Part shown: positions 1 to 7,971 of the stretch, in pieces
Layout: every line of letters starts with the position of its first letter
Numbering within the stretch: position 1 is the stretch's first letter
Assembly: GCA_900299305.1 (NCBI GenBank)
Contig: OMJJ01000382.1
Location: 1-40,102 of the forward strand
DNA length: 40,102 bases
Direction: 5' to 3'
From: a bacterium
Lineage (GTDB): Bacteria > Armatimonadota > Chthonomonadetes > Chthonomonadales > Chthonomonadaceae
Notes under the pieces: model-generated
The model's database searches: none
Seen by the model: only the letters and a program-made list of their open reading frames with translations
What the model was told of the DNA's origin: nothing
Made by a program: the position numbers and the translations under genes

Positions 1-210
1 AAAGCGATACTCTTCAAGAACGACATCACCACCGGGTTCAATGGAGTTACCTTTACTGTACCCGCTACCGTCTCTTACTGCTACGTAACCGGTCTTGCTC
101 CCTACGGGAAATACACCGTAACCAGCGTAAATACCGCTACCGGAAGACAGTACACCATTACGGTAGGAGGTTCCTCCATTGCAGATAGTGGAGGGGTACT
201 CAACTTCTAG
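1..210 (+). CDS. 3' end of a TIG/heparinase II/III-family secreted protein (partial)
   Basis: The window opens inside a gene read in frame 1 and ending with TAG at 208-210; 69 residues are visible. They match the last 69 residues of the complete protein encoded at 471-3158, with only four substitutions that I can see. At DNA level positions 1-210 align without gaps to 2949-3158, with about 21 differences by eye, most of them silent. The visible part is only the beta-rich C-terminal tail (VTFTVP, YVTGLAPYGKYTVTS), so function is inferred from the paralogue: a secreted polysaccharide-lyase-like enzyme. The rest of the gene lies upstream of the window. Confidence 0.85.
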   Translation, partial: KAILFKNDITTGFNGVTFTVPATVSYCYVTGLAPYGKYTVTSVNTATGRQYTITVGGSSIADSGGVLNF

Positions 211-231
211 TACCAACTAGGCATGATGTTA

Positions 232-276
232 AGAGGGGATTGTACTTAGGTTAAGGGAGTACAATCCCCTCTTTTT
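232..276 (+). terminator. Rho-independent terminator of the upstream lyase copy
   Basis: A perfect 15-bp inverted repeat pairs 232-246 with 258-272 around an 11-nt loop and runs into a T tract (272-276). It sits 21 bases after the stop codon. A near-identical hairpin follows the second gene copy at 3182-3224, so the terminator was duplicated together with the gene. Confidence 0.9.
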
Positions 277-470
277 GCAAAAGGGTACATCACAAGGGAA
301 ACCAAGTATTTCCTTGCGTTATTTTCCGAATCTTTTGCTCTTTTTTCTTTTTTGACGGAACATCCCCTGTTTTGTGTACGATACCGTCACGCTTAGAGTG
401 TATCCTCTCTATGCTACAGGGTTGTAGTATGCGTTTCGTCAAAAAAATCAAAAAATTAGGAGATAAAAGA

Positions 471-3158
471 ATGCGATTTGTTGTAAGGAGTTTCCAGCGT
501 CTGCTATGTACGCTTTTGTTGATAGGTGTTGCGAAAGGTGCGTTTGCACAAAATCCCACTATCACCAGCTTCTCCCCCTATCATGGGGTTCCCGGAACCA
601 ATATCTTCATTACAGGAGACAATCTACAGACCGCCAGTGCTGTGTATTTTAACGGCAAACTCGGCGTGAATCTGACTGTTCTCTCCAACTCTGCCCTAAC
701 AGTAGATATACCGCAGGGGGCAATCACCGGTAAACTCAAAGTCACCAATAACTACGGCTCCTATACCACCGACCTCGACTTTCAGATAGATGGGGCAAAC
801 GATGGGGGAGGGGGGGGAGGTAACGACTCTGGCGGCTTTATCAACCCTCCCGCTATCGACCCACCTGCGGGTGCTATGGTTGGGCATCCCCGTATCCTTG
901 TGCGCCAAACCGACCTTCCTCGCCTACGCAGTTGGGCAGCCTCTACCAATTCGGTTTGGAACGCGCTAAACAAACTTGCCAAAAACGCAAAAACCGACAT
1001 GAACAACGGCAAACTGAACACGGACGATGGAGAAGGTGCTTTGAATGTCCCTGTTGCAAGTGAAAGTTATGCCGAACTGTTCGCGTTTATGTCGCTAATA
1101 CACCCCGACAGCAACACCCGCGCCGACTATGCCAACCGCGCCTACAAGATTACCATGAAGATAATCAACGAGGCGGTAAAAGGTGTTGCGGATGGACAGC
1201 CGTTTCGTGGGCACGCCTTCGCGATACATAACCGCGCCAGTTGGTTCGGTGAGAGTTTCCCGCTCGTGGTAGACTGGTGTTACGACAAGTTCACCGCGCA
1301 GGATAAAGCCAAGATTCGCACGGTCTTTCTACGCTGGATTCAGGAGTGCCTCAGAGCCAATACGACTGCCCAAGAGCATCCTCAGCCTCTGGGAGTGGTA
1401 AACGACCCCGCTCTGATTGCCAACAAGATTCGGGTACGCTGGTCGATAAACAACTACTCTGTGAACCATGCCCGACAAGTGGGTCTGCTTGCTATGGCAC
1501 TCGACGCGGCAGACGACGTTCCCGCAACTGCTACCGACCCCGCGGCAGGCACTCTGCGCCGCTTTGTGGGCAACGCCATAGGGGCATGGCTCTATATTAT
1601 TCAGCAGTTTGAGAAGACCGATGGTGCAGGTGGTGTCTCTCCCGAAGGGTTGGGGTATGGACAGATAAGTGCCTCTGCCGTCGCCCTTCTGCTGTTGGCA
1701 ATGCACACTACTGGCGTAGACAACCCCGCCGTATATGGTACTGCGGCGAATATGATAAATAGCGACTACTGGACTCACGAAGTAGAAGATGCCTACCTCC
1801 ACATGATGAGTCCCGCAAAGGTGGTACAAGACTCTTGGATTGGACCTACCTACCTGCCCTATCTGTTTGGAGATACCGCCTACTACAAAAACGTGGACTA
1901 TGTGCGTGTGTTCGGCTCGCTGGCTATCTATGCCATGAATACCGGCGACACTGCCCACTACAACAAACTGCGCTGGATGATAGATAACCTGCCTCCCGGT
2001 GGATTGGGCGCACGCACTTACCGCATTACCGATGCGATTGGCAACTCTAGCATTCTGAGTTCCATTATGTACTATTTGGCAACCGACCCAACTGTTGCGA
2101 CTCCTGCCGCCCCCTACACGGGTATGCCTACCGATTACTACGCGCCGGGCTTGGGAATGGTGTTCTCGCGAAGCAACTGGACGAATAAAGCCTCGTGGTT
2201 TACCTACCGACTTAGCTGGAACTCTATCGACCATCAGAATGGTGATGGCAACTCGATAAACTTCTATAGGGGTAAAGAGTGGCTTACCAAGATAGGAAAC
2301 GGTTACGGCTTTAATGTAAGTTCGTCGGACTACCAGAATACGCTCTCTATTGAGAACCCCGCGAATACCAACATCTACTTCTGGATGGTGAACTCCGCGC
2401 ACGGTTCGCAATATATGTACGACCCTGTAGCCGACCCACCCGCCCCTACGTACAGTTTTGCACCTGTCTATACCTACGTACAGGGCGATTCGACCAGCCT
2501 CTACAACGTAGCACCGCTTGCGGCAATGGACGTACTCCATGCAAGCCGCTCTACCTTCTACCTAAAACCGGATGTGTTGGTGGTATACGATAGAGCGACC
2601 TCCGCAACCGCAGGGCGGTATAAACGGTTCTTCCTAAACACCGCTACACAAGCGGTTGTCAACGGACACACAGCAACCGTAACCACGCCGGGAGGACAGA
2701 ACTTTACCGTAGATGCCCTCTTACCGCTAAACACCACGCTAACGGCAACTCCATGGGAGCCGCTGGACGGTGAACCCGCGCAGTATGAGGTAATGAAGTT
2801 CCGTATCGGCTCGGAGGACACCAGCAAGCCTAGTGATGTCCGTTTCCTGAATGTGCTTCAGGGAACCGATGCACTCGGCATTAAGGCAGTCACCTCACGG
2901 ATTGCAAGCCAGTCCGGTATTCCCTTCGATGGAGCGATTGTTGGGAATAAAGCGATACTCTTCAAGAACGACATCACCACCGGGTTCAATGGAGTCACCT
3001 TTACCGTACCCACTACCGTCTCTCACTGTTACGTAACTGGGCTTGCCCCCTACGGTAAGTACACCGTAACCAGCAAAAAGACCGCTACCGGAAGGCAGTA
3101 CACCATTACGGTAGGAGGTTCCTCGATTGCTGACAGCGGAGGAGTGCTTAACTTCTAG
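471..3158 (+). CDS. Secreted TIG-domain heparinase II/III-like polysaccharide lyase
   Basis: An 895-residue exported protein. I chose ATG 471 because AGGAG at 458-462 lies 8 nt before it and the protein then opens with a clean signal peptide (MRFVVRSFQRLLCTLLLIG..AFAQ, about 1-27); the in-frame ATG at 372 adds a poorly motivated 33-residue extension. Residues about 28-112 form an IPT/TIG immunoglobulin-like domain (ITSFSPYHGVPGTNIFITG), followed by a Gly-rich linker near 113-123. From about residue 130 there is an alpha/alpha-toroid region (HPRILVRQTDLPRLRSWA) and then a beta-sandwich segment with NSIDHQNGDGNSINFYRG, as in heparinase II/III-type lyases, where a His in this region helps to bind acidic sugars. 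The likely role is cleavage of an acidic polysaccharide outside the cytoplasm; the substrate cannot be told. It is a tandem paralogue of the gene ending at 210. Confidence 0.82.
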   Translation: MRFVVRSFQRLLCTLLLIGVAKGAFAQNPTITSFSPYHGVPGTNIFITGDNLQTASAVYFNGKLGVNLTVLSNSALTVDIPQGAITGKLKVTNNYGSYTTDLDFQIDGANDGGGGGGNDSGGFINPPAIDPPAGAMVGHPRILVRQTDLPRLRSWAASTNSVWNALNKLAKNAKTDMNNGKLNTDDGEGALNVPVASESYAELFAFMSLIHPDSNTRADYANRAYKITMKIINEAVKGVADGQPFRGHAFAIHNRASWFGESFPLVVDWCYDKFTAQDKAKIRTVFLRWIQECLRANTTAQEHPQPLGVVNDPALIANKIRVRWSINNYSVNHARQVGLLAMALDAADDVPATATDPAAGTLRRFVGNAIGAWLYIIQQFEKTDGAGGVSPEGLGYGQISASAVALLLLAMHTTGVDNPAVYGTAANMINSDYWTHEVEDAYLHMMSPAKVVQDSWIGPTYLPYLFGDTAYYKNVDYVRVFGSLAIYAMNTGDTAHYNKLRWMIDNLPPGGLGARTYRITDAIGNSSILSSIMYYLATDPTVATPAAPYTGMPTDYYAPGLGMVFSRSNWTNKASWFTYRLSWNSIDHQNGDGNSINFYRGKEWLTKIGNGYGFNVSSSDYQNTLSIENPANTNIYFWMVNSAHGSQYMYDPVADPPAPTYSFAPVYTYVQGDSTSLYNVAPLAAMDVLHASRSTFYLKPDVLVVYDRATSATAGRYKRFFLNTATQAVVNGHTATVTTPGGQNFTVDALLPLNTTLTATPWEPLDGEPAQYEVMKFRIGSEDTSKPSDVRFLNVLQGTDALGIKAVTSRIASQSGIPFDGAIVGNKAILFKNDITTGFNGVTFTVPTTVSHCYVTGLAPYGKYTVTSKKTATGRQYTITVGGSSIADSGGVLNF

Positions 3159-3181
3159 TACCCACTAAGCACGATGTTAAA

Positions 3182-3224
3182 AGGGGATTGTACTTCGGTT
3201 AAGGGAGTACAATCCCCTCTTTTT
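3182..3224 (+). terminator. Rho-independent terminator of the second lyase copy
   Basis: A perfect 13-bp stem (3182-3194 with 3206-3218), an 11-nt loop and T5 at 3220-3224. It is nearly identical in sequence to the hairpin at 232-276. Confidence 0.9.
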
Positions 3225-3275
3225 GCAAGGTAAAATAGAGGGAGATTATTATGCGTCTGGCAGAGGGAGATTGTA

Positions 3276-4997
3276 TTGTCTGGAGTCCGTTGCTCTCGCT
3301 TGTGGAAGGCACTCATAGTTACGATTGCTGCGTTGTTGGTAGGGTGTAGCCACCCCAAGCCGAAAATGGTTGCTTCCAAGCCTAGTTGGGACGCAACTCG
3401 GTTTCGGGAGATAGGGGTCTTATCCCAAACACGGCGCACCCCTATTTTGCGCTACCAAGAGAGTACTTTGCGAGAGTGTGAGGCGCAACTCAAGCGGTTA
3501 CAGGCAGAGGGGTGGCAGTTCCTCACGCTTGCCCAACTCCAGCAACACCTTACAACGGGTAGCGAAATACCCCTCAAGTCCCTTGTCCTAACCTTCGATA
3601 CCAGTGTGCAGGGCTTTTATGGGCAGGTGTACCCGCTTCTCCAAAAACTCCACCTTCCTTCTGCGCTCTTTGTCTCTCCTCTCCTTAGCAACAAAGACAC
3701 CGATACCCTCAAGCAGATAGACAAAGAGGGGCTAGTTACCATAGGGAGTTATTGGGAGCCTATAGACCAGTTAGCCCCCGCAATGGCGAAGGGCAAAAAA
3801 GTACTTCTACAGACACTAGGACACCCCATTCTCTACTGCGCTTATGCACCTAACGAGACTTCACCAGATGCGCCCGCTACCCTAGCAAGGGCGGTAGGTT
3901 ATAAGTTGGCTTTGGCGTGCAAGGAGGGGTTGGCACAGGAATCTCCCTCTATTCTCTCTCTCAATCGTTACGGAAGTGAGCATCTCCAGCAGGCTTTGGA
4001 GGAGAGAGAAGACCGCCTGAAAACGGTTCCTTTGGCGGTTGTGGATGTACCTGCCCGTAACACACCCATCTCGGTAGAGATACGCGAGTACAAGCGGGTT
4101 AAGCTTGCTATGCTAATAGGCGGTAAAGCCTCTTTCCGCCATGATGAACACCGCCAAAGTGTAGGAGAGTTTATCAATGAGATAGGGGGGATTGCGGGGA
4201 GTAGCGGAACCTTCTTTACGGGGTCTTCTATGCGGGGAACACCGGGAGAATCGCTCGTAGGTCCTTACGTCTGTGAGGGCAAGTTCAAGCCCGATAACGG
4301 CTTCTATCCTTCGATTAGCATTAACAACCGTCCTATGGTGCTTTGGGGCGCAAATAGAGTATCTATCTTTCCCGTTCAATTAGGGGTGCTAAACCAAGAG
4401 GCGACCTACAAAACGTTTATGCCCGACTTTACCGATGGGTTTTTGGGAGGGGCTTGGATAGTACATAACGGCATAGCCCGTACCAAAGAGGAGATACCCC
4501 AAACCAGTGTCTCGGATATTCACGATCCACGATTCCGTATCTGCTTCGGACTCACAAAAGAGGGGGATACCGTTATCGCGGCGAGTATGAGCGTGGTAGA
4601 CACGGCAAAACTAGCGGAGGTGGCGGCAGGGGTAGGAATTCAGGAGGCGGTTCTGCTCGATTCGGGATTCTCTACCGCGATTATCTACCAAAACAAGGTG
4701 GTGGCTACGGGGCATACCGAGACCAAACTACCCTCGCGCCCTGTACCCAGTGCCATTGTTCTACATGGTGTTCTTGCCCCCATTCTCGACCCCAAAATGG
4801 TGGCACACCTAGAAAAAGCCCTCCCCGCTACCGGAGAAGGCTCTTTAGAGACTACGGAAGAGATTCAATGGGCTTCCAAACGTAGAAAAGCACGGCGCAA
4901 AATGCTAGAGAAGGACGAGCCTAAAAAGGATGAATCTAAAGCAGAGTCTCCTGTGAAGAGCGACGTAGTTCTTCCAAACGACCCCGAAAATCCTTGA
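3276..4997 (+). CDS. Lipoprotein: degenerate NodB-like deacetylase fold fused to phosphodiester glycosidase (NAGPA) domain
   Basis: A 573-residue protein starting at TTG 3276, preceded by GAGGGAGA at 3263-3270. The N-terminus is a lipoprotein signal with lipobox LLVGC (Cys24). Residues about 55-235 resemble a NodB polysaccharide deacetylase (SLVLTFDTS, then VTIGSYWEPIDQLA), but the catalytic Asp-Asp pair is Asp108-Thr109 and the usual metal-binding His motif is replaced by IGSYWEP, so deacetylase activity looks lost. Residues about 275-505 match the NAGPA/DUF2233 phosphodiester glycosidase fold: GTFFTGSS, FLGGAWIVHNG, DPRFRICFGLTKEG, LLDSGFSTAIIYQNK and RPVPSAIVLHG. The tail (about 520-573) is charged and Lys/Glu-rich. 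It probably acts at a membrane on a glycan or phosphoglycan. It follows the lyase gene but has a terminator between. The 3' end overlaps the convergent MerR-type gene by 62 bp. Confidence 0.78.
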   Translation: MSGVRCSRLWKALIVTIAALLVGCSHPKPKMVASKPSWDATRFREIGVLSQTRRTPILRYQESTLRECEAQLKRLQAEGWQFLTLAQLQQHLTTGSEIPLKSLVLTFDTSVQGFYGQVYPLLQKLHLPSALFVSPLLSNKDTDTLKQIDKEGLVTIGSYWEPIDQLAPAMAKGKKVLLQTLGHPILYCAYAPNETSPDAPATLARAVGYKLALACKEGLAQESPSILSLNRYGSEHLQQALEEREDRLKTVPLAVVDVPARNTPISVEIREYKRVKLAMLIGGKASFRHDEHRQSVGEFINEIGGIAGSSGTFFTGSSMRGTPGESLVGPYVCEGKFKPDNGFYPSISINNRPMVLWGANRVSIFPVQLGVLNQEATYKTFMPDFTDGFLGGAWIVHNGIARTKEEIPQTSVSDIHDPRFRICFGLTKEGDTVIAASMSVVDTAKLAEVAAGVGIQEAVLLDSGFSTAIIYQNKVVATGHTETKLPSRPVPSAIVLHGVLAPILDPKMVAHLEKALPATGEGSLETTEEIQWASKRRKARRKMLEKDEPKKDESKAESPVKSDVVLPNDPENP

Positions 4998-5880
4998 GAT
5001 TCTCCACGAAAATCGCGTCGATGCTCGTCAATGTACTACGGTAGTGTGGGGCATCTTTACCACCTACCAGTATTACAACCTTATCCCCAACATATCGCCT
5101 CAAACTCACTAACTCCTGTGGCAACCTGCCGTCATCGGGTGGATGAACGATACTAAGAGCCACCACGTTCGCTTGTGTTTGGTGTACTGCCCCCGCAATC
5201 TCTGCCGCGGGTAGGTTTACCCCCAAATAGCGAATGCGCCACCCTTCAGAGGCGGCAACAACCGATACCATCAACGCCCCTAATTCGTGCATCTGCCCAA
5301 TGGGAGTAGTGATAATCAGGGTGGGCGAAGTAGCTGGTATCAAGATAGATTCGAGAACACGCCCTAAAAAAGTGCGTATCGCCGCGCTTGCCAAATGCTC
5401 ATGGGCAATCCGTAGTTGTCCCTCTTGCCAATGTGTACCTATCTCATAAAGCAGTGGGGTCAGCAGATTCTCTATCACCTCCATGCTACCCAGAGTGGCT
5501 AATGCTCTATTCAAGGTCGCTTCCAGCCCCTCTACATCCATCTGCTGTATATTTAGGAGTGCTTCGGATACATAGGTAGCACTGCTTTGCACCAAAGGCA
5601 TGGAGGGTATAGGTGACTCGTTAGGGGGAGTTGAGCTGGAGGCTTGAGAGCCTTCCAACTCTCGCAGTTTGGGTATCGCAAGGTTTGCAACCTGACCAAT
5701 ACTATAACCCGTCTGCACCAATCGTCCGAGGAGACGTAGTTTCTCCATATCTTCGGTGGAGTACAGTCTGCGATTAGTGGCAGTGCGCTCTGGTGTGAGC
5801 ACGCCATAACGCTTCTCCCAAGCACGAATGACGTGCTGAGATAGCCCTGTGCGCTTAGAAACAAATTTGATGGTGTGCAT
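4936..5880 (-). CDS. MerR-family transcriptional regulator with B12-binding domain (CarH/LitR-like)
   Basis: A 314-residue regulator. Residues 1-75 are a MerR-type winged helix (VIRAWEKRYGVLTPERTATN, RRLYSTEDMEKLRLL). After a Ser/Pro linker (about 78-100) comes a four-helix cap domain with Trp151 and the EH pair at 161-162, then a Rossmann B12-binding domain with GQMHELG (His198 in the cobalt-ligand position) and a late LVGG motif. Such proteins hold adenosylcobalamin and repress as tetramers in the dark; light breaks the Co-C bond and releases DNA. The residue after the conserved Trp, His132 in Thermus CarH by my recollection, is Gln152 here. ATG 5880 has GGGAGA 5-10 nt upstream. It is divergent from the SRPBCC gene, and GACA repeats overlap both promoters, so autoregulation is likely. 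Light response itself is inferred. Confidence 0.85.
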   Translation of the reverse strand: MHTIKFVSKRTGLSQHVIRAWEKRYGVLTPERTATNRRLYSTEDMEKLRLLGRLVQTGYSIGQVANLAIPKLRELEGSQASSSTPPNESPIPSMPLVQSSATYVSEALLNIQQMDVEGLEATLNRALATLGSMEVIENLLTPLLYEIGTHWQEGQLRIAHEHLASAAIRTFLGRVLESILIPATSPTLIITTPIGQMHELGALMVSVVAASEGWRIRYLGVNLPAAEIAGAVHQTQANVVALSIVHPPDDGRLPQELVSLRRYVGDKVVILVGGKDAPHYRSTLTSIDAIFVENLKDFRGRLEELRRSSQETLL

Positions 5881-5902
5881 AGTTCTCCCGCTTTCTTACT
5901 AT

Positions 5903-5932
5903 ATTATGTGGTGTTTGTCCAATTTTTGTCAA
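5903..5932 (-). promoter_or_regulatory. Promoter of the MerR/B12 regulator gene
   Basis: On the minus strand TTGACA (5932-5927) is followed, after 18 nt, by CATAAT (5908-5903). The -35 box lies inside the first of two GACA repeats, so the regulator would repress its own gene by covering the polymerase site. Confidence 0.65.
5911..5932 (-). promoter_or_regulatory. Putative operator: two 11-bp direct repeats
   Basis: On the minus strand TTGACA (5932-5927) and TGGACA (5921-5916) start exactly 11 bp apart. This is the same motif and period as the three repeats on the other side of the divergent region, and the geometry expected for tandem MerR-type DNA-binding domains of a CarH tetramer. Confidence 0.55.
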
Positions 5933-6010
5933 TCACAATTTAGATAAAAAGGCATAAAACCTAAGTAAGTAGCAGATTTTCTGCTTTGAAATCCAAGATC
6001 CACCTCTATT

Positions 6011-6043
6011 TTTAGACATATTTTAGACAAAATGTTGACAAAC
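6011..6043 (+). promoter_or_regulatory. Putative CarH-type operator: three 11-bp direct repeats
   Basis: Three consecutive 11-mers (6011-6021, 6022-6032, 6033-6043) each carry a GACA core: TAGACA at 6013, TAGACA at 6024 and TTGACA at 6035. The spacing is exactly one helical turn. The third repeat is also the -35 hexamer of the SRPBCC promoter. As I recall, CarH operators are described as tandem 11-bp direct repeats, which fits the regulator encoded next door. Confidence 0.65.
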
Positions 6044-6063
6044 TTGTCGGAGTTAGATATACT
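6035..6063 (+). promoter_or_regulatory. Strong sigma-70-type promoter of the SRPBCC/PQQ-propeller operon
   Basis: A perfect TTGACA (6035-6040), a 17-nt spacer and TATACT (6058-6063) place transcription start near 6070, about 28 nt before ATG 6098. The consensus quality suggests high expression unless repressed, consistent with the operator repeats overlapping its -35 box. Confidence 0.8.
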
Positions 6064-6097
6064 TAAAACATCTCACATAGTTAGAGGATAGAACGAT

Positions 6098-6652
6098 ATG
6101 CACACTGCCCTTGCTTTCGGTGCACCAGAATATACCCTTACCCGCACTCAGTGGGTCTCTGCTACGATAGAGGAGGTTTTTTCTTTTTTTGAGAACCCCC
6201 ACAACCTTTCTAAAATCACCCCGTCAAATCTTGGCTTTCATATTCTCGCTATCCATCCCGATACCGTTCAAGAAGGTACTCAAATCCTGTACCGTCTGAA
6301 GTGGCATGGTATTCCTTACCGTTGGCAAACTCTGATTGAAGAGTGGGTTTCAGAAGAAAAATTTGTAGATGTCCAGCAACGAGGTCCTTATATCCAGTGG
6401 CATCATACGCACACTTTTACGCCCTGTGAGGGAGGGGTACTGGTCGAGGACTGTGTACGGTATCGCTTACCATTCGGCAAGTTGGGTACTTTGGTACACA
6501 AACTTGTTGTACATAAAGAACTGAACGCTATTTTTGACTACCGCATGAACTGCATCGCGGAACACTTTACAAACGGGACAGTCTACTCTAACCCGCCTCA
6601 CGGGCAAAAGTACACCGCCAATACTCTTATTACAAGCCCAAACACGAGGTAA
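6098..6652 (+). CDS. SRPBCC-superfamily ligand-binding protein
   Basis: A 184-residue protein of the START/Bet v1-like SRPBCC fold (cyclase/dehydrase or CoxG-like group). The family signature is clear: an N-terminal strand (YTLTRTQWVSATIEEVFSFF), the motif ENPHNLSKITP at about residues 32-42, a central beta-sheet (GTQILYRLKWHGIPYRWQTLI) and a C-terminal helix (FDYRMNCIAEHF). These proteins enclose a hydrophobic cavity for lipids or other apolar ligands; the ligand here is unknown. No signal peptide or membrane segment is seen, so it is probably cytoplasmic. ATG 6098 follows AGAGGA at 6082-6087. It is the first gene of an operon with the PQQ-propeller gene 5 bp downstream, driven by the consensus promoter with CarH-type repeats. 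Confidence 0.85.
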   Translation: MHTALAFGAPEYTLTRTQWVSATIEEVFSFFENPHNLSKITPSNLGFHILAIHPDTVQEGTQILYRLKWHGIPYRWQTLIEEWVSEEKFVDVQQRGPYIQWHHTHTFTPCEGGVLVEDCVRYRLPFGKLGTLVHKLVVHKELNAIFDYRMNCIAEHFTNGTVYSNPPHGQKYTANTLITSPNTR

Positions 6653-6657
6653 ACACA

Positions 6658-7905
6658 ATGAAATCTTCTTCTTTATATCGGCTTAGCCTGCTACTCCTGC
6701 TTCTTAGCCATCCAATGCTTGCCAAGTCGGAAGACTGGGCGCAGTGGCGCGGACCAAAACGCGATGGACACCTAACGGGCTTTACTGCCCCCTCTGTATG
6801 GCCCAAAGAACTCGTGAAAGAGTGGAGCATTGATATAGGTAAAGGGCACTCTTCTCCTCTTATCGTGGGTAACGTTGCGTATGTTTTTGTACGGCGTGAC
6901 GAAAAGGAGTGGACATACTGCCTAGATATGGCGAATGGCAAAGAGGTTTGGCACGATGTGGTTGCCGCCCCTTTTGATAGTGTTATCTTTCCTGCCCAGA
7001 GGTTGGGAAAAGCCCCACGCTCTACCCCCTTGTATCACGAGGGAAAACTCTATACTATTGGGGTAAACGGCTTAATGACCTGTTTTCAGGCAAAGACCGG
7101 AAAGATTGTTTGGCGCAAAGACTTCACCAAAGCGTTTACTACGCCCATGCCGATTTGTGGTGCCGCTCTGTCGCCTCTTATAGATGGAAAGCGTCTCTAT
7201 GTGCATATTGGGCATGACGATAGGGGTGCGTTTTTGGCACTAGATAAGGATAGCGGAGACGAGATATGGCGATGGCAAGGAGAAGGACCGGGCTATACTT
7301 CTCCGATACTGGCAACTATCGGAGGAACCCGCCAACTCATTACGGCTTCGCATAATATGTGGATTAGCCTCTACCCCGAAAACGGTCAACTGCTGTGGAG
7401 TATGAAGGTACGCCAAAACTACTTTAATCACAACTCTATTACGCCCGTGATAAAAGGGGATGTGGTGTACTGCGGGGCAAATCAACGCCCTACAATGGCT
7501 CTACGTATTACCAAAAAAGGGGAGACATGGACTCCGGAAACTCTCTGGGAGACGCGAGACGTTACCATGTCTACCTCTAGCCCTGTGCTTTCGGGGAGTA
7601 CGCTCTACGCCGTAAATGAAAAGAGGCGTGGGCAGGTTGTGTGTATGGCTGTAGATAGCGGGAAAGTATTGTGGGAGTGCCCCGGAAACAAAGGCGAAAA
7701 TGTGACTCTCTACGATGCGGGTACGTCTCTACTGGCGTTTACCAGCGGGGGAGATATGTTTGTCTATACCAAAAAAGCAGAAGGGCTACAAGAGGTAGCA
7801 CGGTACGAGGTAGCAGATAGTACGGTATGGGCAAGCCCCGCCATTTCGGGAAACCGTATCTTGGTAAAAGGCGCAGAAACGCTTACCCTTTGGAAGATAC
7901 CTTAG
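6658..7905 (+). CDS. Exported PQQ-type beta-propeller protein
   Basis: A 415-residue protein with a signal peptide (MKSSSLYRLSLLLLLLSHPMLA) and a mature start containing DWAQWRGPKRDG, typical of secreted PQQ-like propellers. Blades are marked by repeats such as YCLDMANGKEVWHD, TCFQAKTGKIVWRKD, LALDKDSGDEIWRW, ISLYPENGQLLWSMK and CMAVDSGKVLWECP. The family (BamB-like, PF13360-type) serves mostly as binding scaffolds, and the length is short for a quinoprotein dehydrogenase, so enzymatic activity should not be assumed. The start ATG 6658 is served by GAGGT at 6646-6650, which overlaps the stop of the SRPBCC gene, indicating translational coupling and co-regulation by the divergent B12 regulator. 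Confidence 0.85.
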   Translation: MKSSSLYRLSLLLLLLSHPMLAKSEDWAQWRGPKRDGHLTGFTAPSVWPKELVKEWSIDIGKGHSSPLIVGNVAYVFVRRDEKEWTYCLDMANGKEVWHDVVAAPFDSVIFPAQRLGKAPRSTPLYHEGKLYTIGVNGLMTCFQAKTGKIVWRKDFTKAFTTPMPICGAALSPLIDGKRLYVHIGHDDRGAFLALDKDSGDEIWRWQGEGPGYTSPILATIGGTRQLITASHNMWISLYPENGQLLWSMKVRQNYFNHNSITPVIKGDVVYCGANQRPTMALRITKKGETWTPETLWETRDVTMSTSSPVLSGSTLYAVNEKRRGQVVCMAVDSGKVLWECPGNKGENVTLYDAGTSLLAFTSGGDMFVYTKKAEGLQEVARYEVADSTVWASPAISGNRILVKGAETLTLWKIP

Positions 7906-7925
7906 TAAAGGATAGAGTGAGAGGC

Positions 7926-7957
7926 AACAGGTAGGTACGGCGTGTACCTACCTGTTT
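7926..7957. terminator. Bidirectional terminator between convergent genes
   Basis: A perfect 13-bp inverted repeat (7926-7938 with 7944-7956) with a 5-nt loop lies between the propeller gene (+) and greA (-). It has a short T run on the plus side and AA on the other, so it can serve both converging transcripts. Confidence 0.75.
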
Positions 7958-7971
7958 CGTGTTACCGTGTT

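Noticed and set aside
1329-2540. 403-codon open frame on the minus strand within the lyase gene
   Set aside because: It is antisense to a gene with clear domains and lacks a ribosome site or recognisable motif.
6277-7905. PQQ-propeller gene as a quinoprotein dehydrogenase
   Set aside because: It is too short and lacks any visible dehydrogenase active-site signature; a binding propeller is the safer call.
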